The position numbers and the translations under genes were made by a program. Positions 7,840 to 16,594 of a DNA stretch of 64,000 nt are shown in pieces. How positions within the stretch are numbered: the stretch's first letter is position 1; each line of letters starts with the position of its first letter. This stretch comes from Polynucleobacter rarus. GTDB lineage: Bacteria > Pseudomonadota > Gammaproteobacteria > Burkholderiales > Burkholderiaceae. Location of the stretch: the NCBI RefSeq assembly GCF_003072505.1, contig NZ_NTGB01000001.1:1971955-2035954 (forward strand), in the 5' to 3' direction. The notes under the pieces are model-generated. The model was not told where the DNA came from, ran no database searches, and saw nothing but the letters and a program-made list of their open reading frames with translations.

Positions 7840-8331
7840 TTATACAAACTCAACTTTGGCAACGTTACCTGGTTGTACTGTTAATAACAAACCTTCTTCG
7901 CGACCTTCACCAGTTGTTAAATTAATGAATCTTCTTGGCACAAATGGAGGAACAGAACATACATCCAATTCATTTAAGTCCACATGGTACTTATCGCCTA
8001 TTCCCCAAATAACTCTCCACTGGCCTTTGATAGCGACAAACGTTTCATTCGTATCATGGTTGTGGAGCATTGGTCCGTTGCCCGGCGTAGCAGTCACATA
8101 AGACATTTGAAAGCCCTCGGAAATTGGAATTGCTGACATGGGATCTTTACCACCCTCAACAATCAGACCAGTTCCAACTACTAAATAGTTTTTTCTGACA
8201 TGACCGGGAATTAAACTATCTGGATAACGATCTGGTGGATATTTCAATTCACTATGCCTAGCAACTCGTTTTGACATCTGCTCAGGTGTTACATCAATGA
8301 TTGGCATTTCATATACTTTTTCAGTAGTCAT
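7840..8331 (-). CDS. Cupin-domain protein
   Basis: About 163 residues with a single cupin barrel. The first metal motif reads P-G-x-G-P-M-L-H-N-H-D-T-N-E, giving the usual two His and one Glu ligands, followed by the G-Q-W glycine. I prefer the ATG at 8331 because GGAG sits six bases before it; the in-frame ATG at 8343 overlaps that ribosome site. Cupins of this kind act as dioxygenases, isomerases or binding proteins, and the reaction cannot be stated. It heads a leftward unit with the Bug receptor and metallo-hydrolase, divergent from the alpha/beta hydrolase at 8511. Confidence 0.85.
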   Translation of the reverse strand: MTTEKVYEMPIIDVTPEQMSKRVARHSELKYPPDRYPDSLIPGHVRKNYLVVGTGLIVEGGKDPMSAIPISEGFQMSYVTATPGNGPMLHNHDTNETFVAIKGQWRVIWGIGDKYHVDLNELDVCSVPPFVPRRFINLTTGEGREEGLLLTVQPGNVAKVEFV

Positions 8332-8510
8332 TTTGGTCTCCATTTAGATTCAATTCTTTTGATAAGATAATTAGCTAAACATGTTATGTTCTAATTAAAT
8401 TAATTATATTTATAGTAGCTAATAAGTTTCGCATTGATTCAACCCGCTAGGGTAAACCATAAGATCTTTTTCAATAATCGCTTGATAATAGAAGTTTCAA
8501 ATCACTAAAT

Positions 8511-9227
8511 ATGCTCCCAATCTCATCCCCTATTGATTTTGTATTAGAAGTAAACCAAAGAAAAGTTCCCTTTTGTTTATGGCTACCTCAGCAACCAAAT
8601 ACCGAATCTACAAAGAAGTTTCCCTTAGTATTAGTAGGACATGGTGGCAGTGGACATAAAAAATCACAACTCGTGCTTAATATCGCCCAAATTTTAGTTG
8701 GACAATATCAAATTGCAGTAGCAGCGATTGATGGTCCAGTGCATGGTGACCGTAGAGAGGTTTTCAGTGATGGTCCAATCGTTCGACAAGAATTCAGAGA
8801 TCTCTGGCAATCGGGAAATAGTGTTGATACCATGGTGGAAGATTGGCAAGCAGCGATTGATCACCTTCTAAAAGAGCCGAGTATTGACTCTGCCAAAATT
8901 GCTTGGTACGGAATCTCGATGGGAACTGCCTATGGCTTACCTCTAGTTGCCGTAGATTCTCGTATTAAAGCTTCAGCTTTAGGGATGTGGGGAACTTGTC
9001 GCATTCCTAACGAGCGTTTGATTCAAGATGCAAAAAAAACAACGACTCCTGTTTTATTCCAAACAAAACATGACGATGAGATTTTCACAAAAGAAGGGCA
9101 ACAACACTTGTATGATCTTATTGCAAGTAACCAAAAAGAGTTAAGGTCTTACCCAGGAGGTCATACTGATCCTAAGACCAATCAACTTGAGGATATTGTA
9201 GAGTTTCTAACTTCACAATTGAAATAA
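8511..9227 (+). CDS. Alpha/beta hydrolase (dienelactone hydrolase/prolyl oligopeptidase type)
   Basis: 238 residues without signal peptide. The oxyanion region is V-G-H-G-G-S-G (residues 42-48), the nucleophile elbow G-I-S-M-G has Ser136, and a late G-G-H supplies the catalytic His, with an Asp in the D-D-E segment. The fold is that of small cytoplasmic esterases or lactonases. It is divergent from the cupin gene, with a 179-bp shared upstream region, so the two may be co-regulated. The substrate is unknown. Confidence 0.87.
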   Translation: MLPISSPIDFVLEVNQRKVPFCLWLPQQPNTESTKKFPLVLVGHGGSGHKKSQLVLNIAQILVGQYQIAVAAIDGPVHGDRREVFSDGPIVRQEFRDLWQSGNSVDTMVEDWQAAIDHLLKEPSIDSAKIAWYGISMGTAYGLPLVAVDSRIKASALGMWGTCRIPNERLIQDAKKTTTPVLFQTKHDDEIFTKEGQQHLYDLIASNQKELRSYPGGHTDPKTNQLEDIVEFLTSQLK

Positions 9228-9301
9228 AAAAAGGTGGGTTAGTGATATGTATTTCTTTATTACCCACAATAAAACGAGTCATTGTCAAACAACCAAAATA
9301 G

Positions 9302-9322
9302 GTATATATTAAGTATATATAC
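9302..9322. promoter_or_regulatory. Inverted repeat upstream of the toxin-antitoxin pair (probable autoregulatory operator)
   Basis: GTATATAT (9302-9309) and ATATATAC (9315-9322) form an 8-bp dyad immediately before the ribosome site AAGGAG and the ATG at 9335. Antitoxins commonly bind such dyads to repress their own operon. The role is inferred from position. Confidence 0.5.
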
Positions 9323-9334
9323 AAGGAGTACTTA

Positions 9335-9613
9335 ATGAATAATTCAAATGAAAATATTTTGGTTAAATTTCGTTCGAAAGATACCCAATTTGGCGTTACT
9401 AGAGCGACAGTTAAAGCAATCGCAAAAGAGTTAGACATTAATGAAACTCAAGCGATTCATATGGCTTTATCTAAGTTTGCAGCCGATGTATTACCAGCGT
9501 ATGAAGCAGATGATGGTCCATTAACTGTTAAACAAATTAAATTGTTACGCGATCACGCAGGAAAAAATTTGCCCAAAGGCAAGGTAATGTCACGTAAAGA
9601 CCTATTTGCATGA
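9335..9613 (+). CDS. Putative type II antitoxin
   Basis: 92 residues, acidic and basic patches mixed, no known catalytic motif. The middle (D-I-N-E-T-Q-A-I-H-M-A-L-S) resembles a ribbon-helix-helix or helical DNA-binding element, and the C-terminal third would be the toxin-contacting tail. The call rests mainly on context: its stop codon overlaps the start of a MazF/PemK-like gene by 4 bases, and a dyad precedes it. It has a good ribosome site. I do not recognise the exact antitoxin family. Confidence 0.65.
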   Translation: MNNSNENILVKFRSKDTQFGVTRATVKAIAKELDINETQAIHMALSKFAADVLPAYEADDGPLTVKQIKLLRDHAGKNLPKGKVMSRKDLFA

Positions 9614-10017
9614 CTTGGGGTACCCCCTCAATAGGAGACTTTGTTTGGTACTTGTTTCCACAACTGCCGAATTGCAATCCTGGACCTAAACCGCGCCCAG
9701 CACTTATAATTGGAGTGGAAGAACGGGAAGATGGGATTCTTGTACGGGTTGTTTACGGGACTTCAAAAAATGTAACCAAACTAAAGATTGGTGAGGTTGC
9801 AATCACTAAAGCAAACCACTCTTCGGCTTATGCTCTTGCTGGATTAGCCTACGACACAAAATTTGATTTCAAGGTCATTATTGATGTTCCTTGGACTGAT
9901 GAATATTTCAAAGTACCTGGCAAAAAATTTCACGGGCATACGCCTAAGCTTGGAACGCTTCATGTAAGTGTTTTTCATGCATTTCAAATCGCTCATCGTT
10001 CGGCAGAAAAAAGATAA
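9610..10017 (+). CDS. MazF/PemK-like toxin (putative growth inhibitor)
   Basis: 135 residues. The segment G-D-F-V-W-Y near the N-terminus and G-P-K-P-R-P-A-L-I-I-G-V match the two leading strands of the PemK/MazF barrel, where the R-P motif carries the catalytic Arg of mRNA interferases. It starts inside the antitoxin stop codon (ATGA overlap), the classic tight coupling of these modules. It is slightly longer than typical MazF (~110). RNase activity is inferred from the fold, not shown. An SDR gene begins 2 bases after its stop. Confidence 0.68.
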   Translation: MTWGTPSIGDFVWYLFPQLPNCNPGPKPRPALIIGVEEREDGILVRVVYGTSKNVTKLKIGEVAITKANHSSAYALAGLAYDTKFDFKVIIDVPWTDEYFKVPGKKFHGHTPKLGTLHVSVFHAFQIAHRSAEKR

Positions 10018-10019
10018 AA

Positions 10020-10778
10020 ATGTTTTCAACAAAAAATAAAGCAGCTCTCATCACAGGTGCATCATACGGTATAGGCCAGGCAAGCTCTATTGCTTTGGCT
10101 CAAGCAGGGTTTGACCTTGTTATCACGGACCTCAATACAGACTCACTGAATCAAACTATTGAAAAGATAAAGGTACATGGCGTTAAAGTACTGCCACTTC
10201 CCCTAGATATCACGATTCAAGAAAGTATTGATCAGGCCCTTTTGAAAGCTTTCGAGATCTTTCCCTATCTAAATACCCTAGTCAATAATGCTGGCTTGCC
10301 GTCTTTACGAAAATTAGCAATCGACACCTCTCGGTTAGAGTGGGACAACATTATCAATACCAACTTAACTGGTACCTTTTTTATGAGCACTTCATTTGCA
10401 AGACAGCTCATCAAAAATAAACAGTCGGGAAGTATTATCCAACTTGCTTCTACCCACGGCTTAGTGGGCTTTCAAGGAGCTAGTACTTATGGTGTTAGTA
10501 AGGCAGGAATTATTCATTTAAGTAAAATGCTCGCCATTGAACTTGCTCCTCATCAAATTCGTGTAAATTCGATAGCCCCAGGAACTACCTTTACAGAATC
10601 ACGAGCACCAAGCTTAGAAGATCCAGTTAGGAAAGCTGAAATGTTAAATCGAGTTCCGCTAGGACGCTTTGCTCAGAGTGATGAAATAGCTGGTGCTGTG
10701 GCATACCTCGCAAGTGACCTAGCAAGTTTTATTACTGGACAAACGCTGACTCTCGATGGAGGCTTAACCGTCTACTAA
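10020..10778 (+). CDS. Short-chain dehydrogenase/reductase
   Basis: 252 residues, classical SDR. The cofactor motif is T-G-A-S-Y-G-I-G (12-19), N-N-A-G lies at 89-92, and the catalytic residues are Ser144, Tyr157 and Lys161 (Y-G-V-S-K). Asp37 after beta-strand 2 suggests a preference for NAD over NADP. The C-terminus has the usual I-T-G-Q-T-L-T-L-D-G-G. It starts 2 bases after the toxin gene and is followed 2 bases later by an EamA exporter, so it may be read through from the toxin operon. The substrate is unknown. Confidence 0.92.
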   Translation: MFSTKNKAALITGASYGIGQASSIALAQAGFDLVITDLNTDSLNQTIEKIKVHGVKVLPLPLDITIQESIDQALLKAFEIFPYLNTLVNNAGLPSLRKLAIDTSRLEWDNIINTNLTGTFFMSTSFARQLIKNKQSGSIIQLASTHGLVGFQGASTYGVSKAGIIHLSKMLAIELAPHQIRVNSIAPGTTFTESRAPSLEDPVRKAEMLNRVPLGRFAQSDEIAGAVAYLASDLASFITGQTLTLDGGLTVY

Positions 10779-10780
10779 AG

Positions 10781-11704
10781 ATGCCAAATCACCAAACTAT
10801 TTCGCCTAAAGATTACTTTGCCATTTTTTTAATTGTAGTAATTTGGGGCACTAATTTTGTTGCAATGAAATTCGCACTCGAAGAATTAACACCTTTTCAG
10901 TTAGGAGCTTGGCGATTTGTATTTAGTTTAATCCCTTTTATATTTATTTTTAAACCACCCAAAATTGCTTGGCAATGGTTATTGCTCAATGGTTTACTTC
11001 AAGGTGTTGGGCAATTCGGATTTTTGTTCGTTGCATTACATATTGGTTTAAGCGCTGCCCTCGCTTCGATGTTATTACAGACCCAAGTATTCTTCACTGC
11101 GCTATTTAGTTACTTTATCTTGACTGAAAAACCGAGCAAATCTTTTTTAGTTGGTCTTGGTTTTGCCGCCATCGGTTTAGCGTGCTTTGGACTCAATTAT
11201 GTTTTCCCGAACAGCGTGAAGGATTTGCAAGTTCCCTTATTAGGAATAGTCCTGTGTTTATGTGGTGCCGTGATGTGGGGTGCTTCTAATATTGCGATTC
11301 GAAAAATACATCAAAAGTATCATCGCTTTGATGCCATCAATTTTATTGTTTGGAGTAGTTTTGTTCCGATCGTTACTTTCATATTTTTAAATTGGATATT
11401 TTTTCCGGAAAAAAATGTTTCAAGTTGGTTTGCCCACAACCCTAGTACATGGCTTTCTATTATTTATTTAGCTGTTTTTTCCTACCTAGTTGCTTATGCA
11501 CTTTGGACTCGTTTAATACAAACCTATAGTGCCAATCGAATCTCCCCATTTAGCCTAGGTGTGCCAATGGTTGGACTTCTCAGTGGAATGATCATATTGA
11601 GCGAAACCATTTCTCCATGGCAATGGGCTGGTATATTTTTTTGCTTTATTGCCCTAGTGATTACGATGGTAGGGCGAGACGCCATGGCCTTCCTGAAGAA
11701 ATAA
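10781..11704 (+). CDS. EamA/DMT-family membrane exporter
   Basis: 307 residues with about ten hydrophobic helices arranged as two EamA repeats. The repeat signature W-G-x-N-F-V-A-M-K appears near residue 22 and its counterpart W-G-A-S-N-I-A-I-R in the second half. RhaT/YdcZ-like drug/metabolite transporters of this size export amino acids or metabolites. It is 2 bases downstream of the SDR gene, so they form one unit, and it converges on the methyltransferase gene. Confidence 0.9.
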   Translation: MPNHQTISPKDYFAIFLIVVIWGTNFVAMKFALEELTPFQLGAWRFVFSLIPFIFIFKPPKIAWQWLLLNGLLQGVGQFGFLFVALHIGLSAALASMLLQTQVFFTALFSYFILTEKPSKSFLVGLGFAAIGLACFGLNYVFPNSVKDLQVPLLGIVLCLCGAVMWGASNIAIRKIHQKYHRFDAINFIVWSSFVPIVTFIFLNWIFFPEKNVSSWFAHNPSTWLSIIYLAVFSYLVAYALWTRLIQTYSANRISPFSLGVPMVGLLSGMIILSETISPWQWAGIFFCFIALVITMVGRDAMAFLKK

Positions 11705-11732
11705 GAATCCTAATAAATCTTCCCTATTACTT

Positions 11733-12872
11733 TTATTTCGACAACTCCCAAAGGGATGTCACTTCTTTGCTTCTCGCAAAAAACAATGGATCGTCATTAT
11801 TTCTTGTCTTAGGATGTTTCGGTTGAATATCGACTTTGCTAATGACCTTGAGACCACCCTCATTCATCCATTGAAGTAATTCTTCTCTAGAGCGTAAACC
11901 TAAATGTTCTGCAAGATCAGATAAGATTAACCAAGCTCGCCCCTGTTCTGCAAGGTGATCCCTGACCTGTTGTAAAAAACTTTTCAGGAACTTTGATTCA
12001 GGATCAAATACAGCACTTTCTATTGGCGAGCTCGGATTTGCTGGTACCCATGGTGGGTTACATACAATCAAATCTGCTTTCATATTCGGAAACAATGCTT
12101 GCTGAATCACTTCAACCTGCGCAGCATATCCCAAGTTTTTCATGTTCACAGTAGCACAAGCAATTGCCCTTGAATCGATATCGGTCGCAATAATTTTTTT
12201 AATTCCTCTTTTTGCTAAGATTGCACTTAACACGCCAGAACCAACTCCTATATCAAAGGCAAGTTCACATGGACTTGGAAGAGCTTGATGCGCAACTAAA
12301 TCAAGATACTCTGAGCGGGCTGGAGAAAACACTCCAAAACAAGGCGTCATATTTTGACCAAGGAAAGGAATAAAGATTCCCTTTTTATACCATTCGTACG
12401 CACTGATGATAGCAAGTAATCCTCGTAAAGAGATGACGAAATCTTCCGTGGGCTCTTCCAAGATTTGAGAAAATGCCTCTTTAACGTCTTGACCGCGCCT
12501 TAGCTGTATCTCAAATGTCTTAGAGATAGGTATCAGTAATTGCCCAAGAATCGTTGCTCTTTTTCTTTGCTCTTCGCGGTGCTGATTAAAAATATCAGCT
12601 GGGCTAGTTAGTTTTTTTTCTGAGCCTACACGTTTAGGACGATCAACTCGACGTATTAGCGCTGTAAGGGCTTGCCTTGCATTTTGATAGTCACCTTGCC
12701 ATAACATAGCATGACCATGCTGAGCTAATTGATGAAGGGTATTAGCAGAAAAGGTATCATCCGCTAAAACCACTTTTTCACTTGGTGGCACCCCAGCCTC
12801 TGAAAACCACAATCTTGAGTACGATACCTGATCACGCTCCCAATTGAGTCTCTGACTTAATTTTATCTTCAT
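11733..12872 (-). CDS. Class I SAM-dependent methyltransferase
   Basis: 379 residues. The C-terminal half holds a Rossmann methyltransferase domain: motif I F-D-I-G-V-G-S-G-V-L, then A-T-D-I-D-S-R-A-I, and the catalytic N-P-P-W, a variant of the N-P-P-Y motif of enzymes that methylate exocyclic nitrogens of bases or glutamine. The N-terminal ~170 residues are not recognised. It resembles the RlmG/HemK-type group, but target RNA or protein cannot be named. It lies 26 bases downstream of the nitronate monooxygenase-like gene on the same strand. Confidence 0.83.
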   Translation of the reverse strand: MKIKLSQRLNWERDQVSYSRLWFSEAGVPPSEKVVLADDTFSANTLHQLAQHGHAMLWQGDYQNARQALTALIRRVDRPKRVGSEKKLTSPADIFNQHREEQRKRATILGQLLIPISKTFEIQLRRGQDVKEAFSQILEEPTEDFVISLRGLLAIISAYEWYKKGIFIPFLGQNMTPCFGVFSPARSEYLDLVAHQALPSPCELAFDIGVGSGVLSAILAKRGIKKIIATDIDSRAIACATVNMKNLGYAAQVEVIQQALFPNMKADLIVCNPPWVPANPSSPIESAVFDPESKFLKSFLQQVRDHLAEQGRAWLILSDLAEHLGLRSREELLQWMNEGGLKVISKVDIQPKHPKTRNNDDPLFFARSKEVTSLWELSK

Positions 12873-12898
12873 GGCTCATTATAAATGTCATGAGTGAA

Positions 12899-13870
12899 TT
12901 AAGCCTTTTCGCAAATTGCTTTCAATGCACTTTGGTACTCAAGCTCTAAGCGATCCATAATGGCTTGGACTGACGGAATATCGTCAATAGAACCGACGCC
13001 TTGGCCAGCACCCCAAATATCTTTCCAGGCTTTTGCCGAATGATCAGATTTTTGATTTAAAGCTTCTCCAATCGATTTTTGCTCTTTTTGGGGAAGTTTT
13101 TTTGGATCAAGTCCAGCTTGGGCAATACTCTCTTGCAGATAGTTACCATGAACACCTGTAAAGTAATCGGTATAAATAATATCGGAGCTTTTCGCTCTCA
13201 CAATTGCTTCTTTATAGTGCTCAGATGCATGAGCCTCTTTACTGGCGATAAAACGTGTTCCCATATAGGCAAAGTCAGCACCCATCGCCCGAGCCGCTAA
13301 TATATCCGCTCCAGTTGAAATGGAACCTGATAGAGCAATCGGTCCTTTAAAGATGTGTCGGATTTCGTTGACAAGAGCAAATGGGGAGGTTGTACCTGCA
13401 TGGCCTCCAGCGCCTGCAGCGACTAAAATCAAGCCATCAACCCCTGCTTCTAAAGCTTTTTCCGCATGTCGCAAATTAATCACATCGTGTAAAACAATCC
13501 CACCATAACGATGTACTTCATCAATGATTTCTTTTACAGGCGCACGAAGACTAGTAATAAAAATCGGTATTTGATGTTTGACACAGGCTCTGACATCCTG
13601 CTCCAATCGTTGATTGGATTGGTGAATAATCTGATTTACTGCAATCGGTCCTACTTTTTTTTCAGGATTGTTTTTTTGAAAAGATTTGATGGAGGATTGA
13701 ATTTCACTCAGCCACTCATCAAGGAGTTCAGGTGGCCTTGCATTGAGTGCCGGAAAAGAGCCAACAATACCAGAGCAACATTGTGCAATCACGAGTTCTG
13801 GATAACTCACCGTAAACATCGGTGCAGCAATAATGGGCAGACTTAAGCCCTGTAATACTTTAGGAATCAT
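12899..13870 (-). CDS. NAD(P)H-dependent flavin oxidoreductase, nitronate monooxygenase family
   Basis: 323 residues forming a TIM-barrel FMN protein. The opening P-I-I-A-A-P-M-F, the G-A-G-G-H-A-G-T-T loop with the family His, and I-A-L-S-G-S-I-S-T-G and M-G-A-D-F-A-Y-M-G-T-R-F phosphate-binding segments are typical of the 2-nitropropane dioxygenase group. Members oxidise alkyl nitronates or act as enoyl reductases. It stands between a methyltransferase and the fadD region, 13 bases after the fadD stop on the same strand, so it could take part in fatty-acid metabolism. Confidence 0.9.
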   Translation of the reverse strand: MIPKVLQGLSLPIIAAPMFTVSYPELVIAQCCSGIVGSFPALNARPPELLDEWLSEIQSSIKSFQKNNPEKKVGPIAVNQIIHQSNQRLEQDVRACVKHQIPIFITSLRAPVKEIIDEVHRYGGIVLHDVINLRHAEKALEAGVDGLILVAAGAGGHAGTTSPFALVNEIRHIFKGPIALSGSISTGADILAARAMGADFAYMGTRFIASKEAHASEHYKEAIVRAKSSDIIYTDYFTGVHGNYLQESIAQAGLDPKKLPQKEQKSIGEALNQKSDHSAKAWKDIWGAGQGVGSIDDIPSVQAIMDRLELEYQSALKAICEKA

Positions 13871-13883
13871 TTTATTCGTTTCT

Positions 13884-15561
13884 TTAATTTGGTCTTAAAT
13901 GGCGGCGAAGAATTTTTCCGACATTCGACTTCGGTAGTTCGGTTCTGAACTCAATATATCTCGGTCTTTTGTAATTAGTGAAATTCTCTTTACAGAATTC
14001 ACTAATGATTTGCTCAGTTAATAATGGATCTTTTTTAACAATAAAGACTTTGACAGCTTCACCAGAGTTCTCATCAGGTACACCAATCACCGCACACTCC
14101 AAAACACCAGGATGAGTGGCAATAATATCCTCAAGTTCATTAGGATAAACATTGAAACCTGAGACAAGAATCATGTCTTTTTTACGATCAATAATTTTGG
14201 TAAAGCCCTTCTCATCCATAATGCCGATGTCACCTGACTTAAAATAACCATCGCTTGTAAGAGCTTTTGCAGTTTCTTCAGGTTTATTCCAGTAACCGGT
14301 CATTACTTGAGGACCCCTTATGCAAATTTCTCCAGGTGAGCCGAATGGTACTTCAATGCCATCATCACCAAGAATAACGACTTCTGTACTGGAAACAGGT
14401 AAACCCACATTGCCTGTATAGTCTTGATTCAAGGCTAAGTTTACACAGGCCACAGGAGATGTTTCTGTTAATCCATAACCCTCGATAATCGGTTTACCAG
14501 TGAATTTTTTCCATTTTTCAGCAACAACCCTTTGAACTGCCATACCTCCACCAACAGTTGCCAGTAATTCTGGTAACTTGACTTCATTAAATTGTGGGTG
14601 ATTCATCAGAGCATTAAAGAGCGTATTAACCGCAGGGAAAATATGAATCTTCGGATGCTTCATTAAGAATTTGATAAATCCCGGAATATCTTTAGGGTTT
14701 GGAACAAATAGTGCAATGCCCCCCCTTGCGCATACACAGAACTCCACAGGCTGTGAGAGCGAAAATATGATAAAGCGGTAAAGCGCACAAAAACACTAAT
14801 TGTTCACCAAATTTATTTTGCTTTAGAACTGGTTCTAGCCAGGCTTCTATTTGCAAGACATTAACCAGAATATTTTTGTGCGTTAAGATTGTTCCTTTCG
14901 AAACGCCCGTAGTTCCCCCTGTATATTGTAAAAAAGCAATATCACTGGGTTCTAGTTGAGTTGGGTGAAAGGTTTTTTTACTACCTATTTCTAGAGCTTG
15001 CCTAAAACTAATACTGTTAGGAAGATTCCAAGCTGGAACCATCTTTTTAACATGTCTAACAACAAAATCTACTATTTTTCCTTTGAAACCTATCAATTCA
15101 CCGAGACTTGTTACGACAACGTGTTGAACATTTGTTTTAGATTGGATAGAAGCAAAGACATGGGCAAAATTTTCTAAAATAATGAGTGCACTTGCACCAC
15201 TATCATTTAATTGGTACTCGAGTTCTCTTGCAGTGTATTGAGGATTAACATTCACAACCACACAGCCTGCTTTTAGAGCTCCGATCATGGCAATTTGATA
15301 TTGAAAGACATTAGGCAACATGATTGCTAATCGATCACCCTTTTTGAGACCCAGAGATTGGAGAAAATTACAAATTTGTTTTGAGAGATGATCGAGTTCG
15401 TGGTAACTCATCATTTTTCCCATGTATTCAACGACATTTCTTTGCGAATAAGTCGCAAAGACTTCTTCGAACATTGCGTTCAGAGAAGAGTATTTTGAGG
15501 AATCAACTTCTGCTGGAATACCGGGGGAATACTGCTCTAGCCAGGGTTTTAGTGTATTCAT
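13884..15561 (-). pseudogene. fadD: Long-chain fatty-acid-CoA ligase, interrupted by a +1 frameshift in a G7 run
   Basis: Two overlapping open frames (15561-14692 and 14747-13884) are the N- and C-terminal halves of one acyl-CoA synthetase. The N half carries the ATP motif Y-T-G-G-T-T-G-V-S-K-G; the C half carries E-G-Y-G-L-T-E-T-S-P and the family G-D-I-G and K-S-N-V-G-K-I-L-R-R ending. The break lies exactly at a run of seven G on the minus strand (plus-strand C run near 14717-14724). With six G the frame runs R-K-G-G-I-A-L-F-V-P-N-P straight through to give ~558 residues, the usual FadD length. So this is a one-base homopolymer change: a sequencing error, a real null, or a phase-variable tract. 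It activates fatty acids for the beta-oxidation genes next door. Confidence 0.9.
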
Positions 15562-15670
15562 AAATTCCTATAATGGTATTTCAAGAATTAACTTAACTAA
15601 CAGTTTCTACCTTTTGAGTACAAGGTTTAGTCAAGCTAAATATTATGAAAATGAATGGATGGATATTTAA

Positions 15671-15706
15671 AAAAAAGGAATAGTGAAGTTACTTCCTCAC
15701 TATTCC
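15671..15706 (-). terminator. Rho-independent terminator of the ompW gene
   Basis: GGAATAGTGA (15677-15686) pairs perfectly with TCACTATTCC (15697-15706). Read leftward the stem is followed by eight T, right after the ompW stop codon at 15718. Confidence 0.92.
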
Positions 15707-15717
15707 AGAATGAACTA

Positions 15718-16476
15718 TTAAAACTTATAACCAACGCGAATAACAAAATCCCATGGATTTAAAGTCAGAGTGCCAGTAGTTGTAATTGGAACAGCTACAC
15801 CTGGACCTACAGGAACTGCTCCCACAAAAGTCACATCAGTTTTCAAAGGTACATAAGAAAAAGATCCATTGATTGACCACTTTTCATCAATGTTATAAAT
15901 GGCACCCACGTTAAAGATTGGAGCCCATGCAGATGATAGCGACGCTGAAGTTCCAGCTAATGTTTTAACAGTTGCATCTGAAAGGTTCGGAGTTACATCG
16001 CTAAAAGAGGTATAAGTCAAGCCTAAACCAACGTAAGGACGAATTGTGTCATTCGGTGCGTTGAACAAATACTTCGCAACTAATGAAGGATTTAATACTT
16101 TAGTAGTTGCCGCTGCAGGATGATTTGGAGCACTTGCTGTTGGAGATGATGTGCCAACATCCACTGTCATTTTTGGTGGGATACCAAGCGTCAATTCAGT
16201 TGCGATATTGTCTGTCCACATATATAAAGCGCCTAGTGTGACAGTAGTGGAAGAATCAATCGATGCAGTGGCACCATTTAATTGACTTGTAACCGCAGCA
16301 GCAACACCTGCACTAGCAGATGTTGTTGTTAAGGGAGAAAGTGAAGCATTTGGAGTTATAAGCGCACCGCCAACATAGCCAACAATATCGCCTGCTTTTT
16401 GTGCAAAAGCTTGTGATGAGACGCCTAAAGTTGTTAAAGCTATAGCAGCAATCGCTGATTTTCTGAAAAATGTCAT
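15718..16476 (-). CDS. OmpW/AlkL-family outer-membrane porin
   Basis: 252 residues with a signal peptide ending A-F-A-Q near residue 26 and a C-terminal G-Y-K-F, the terminal aromatic required for outer-membrane insertion. The eight-stranded OmpW pattern fits the K-Y-L-F-N and G-L-G-L-T-Y segments. The family includes AlkL, which lets hydrophobic molecules into the cell, so placement in a beta-oxidation block suggests fatty-acid or alkane uptake. A probable TetR-type operator lies ~85-115 bases upstream, and its own terminator follows it, so it forms a separate unit controlled with the fad genes. Confidence 0.9.
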   Translation of the reverse strand: MTFFRKSAIAAIALTTLGVSSQAFAQKAGDIVGYVGGALITPNASLSPLTTTSASAGVAAAVTSQLNGATASIDSSTTVTLGALYMWTDNIATELTLGIPPKMTVDVGTSSPTASAPNHPAAATTKVLNPSLVAKYLFNAPNDTIRPYVGLGLTYTSFSDVTPNLSDATVKTLAGTSASLSSAWAPIFNVGAIYNIDEKWSINGSFSYVPLKTDVTFVGAVPVGPGVAVPITTTGTLTLNPWDFVIRVGYKF

Positions 16477-16559
16477 GAATAGTTCCTTAAGTTTTGGTCT
16501 ATAAAAAAATACTAATTTTCATTCTAGGGTAACAATAATTTAAATTAAATCGGGGTATT

Positions 16560-16592
16560 CACTTAAAAATAGAACGTTCGTTCTTTTAAGTG
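16560..16592. promoter_or_regulatory. Inverted repeat upstream of ompW, probable TetR-family operator
   Basis: The core AGAACG-TT-CGTTCT (16571-16584) is a perfect dyad, and outer arms CACTTAAAA/TTTTAAGTG extend it. The core AACG-N2-CGTT plus a following TTTAAG recurs just upstream of the tetR gene (22717-22736). It also lies directly after the thiolase stop, so a hairpin role in that transcript is possible too. Confidence 0.58.
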
Positions 16593-16594
16593 GA

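Noticed and set aside
13884..15561. Two separate acyl-CoA ligase genes
   Set aside because: They are the two halves of one protein and join exactly at the G7 run when one G is removed.
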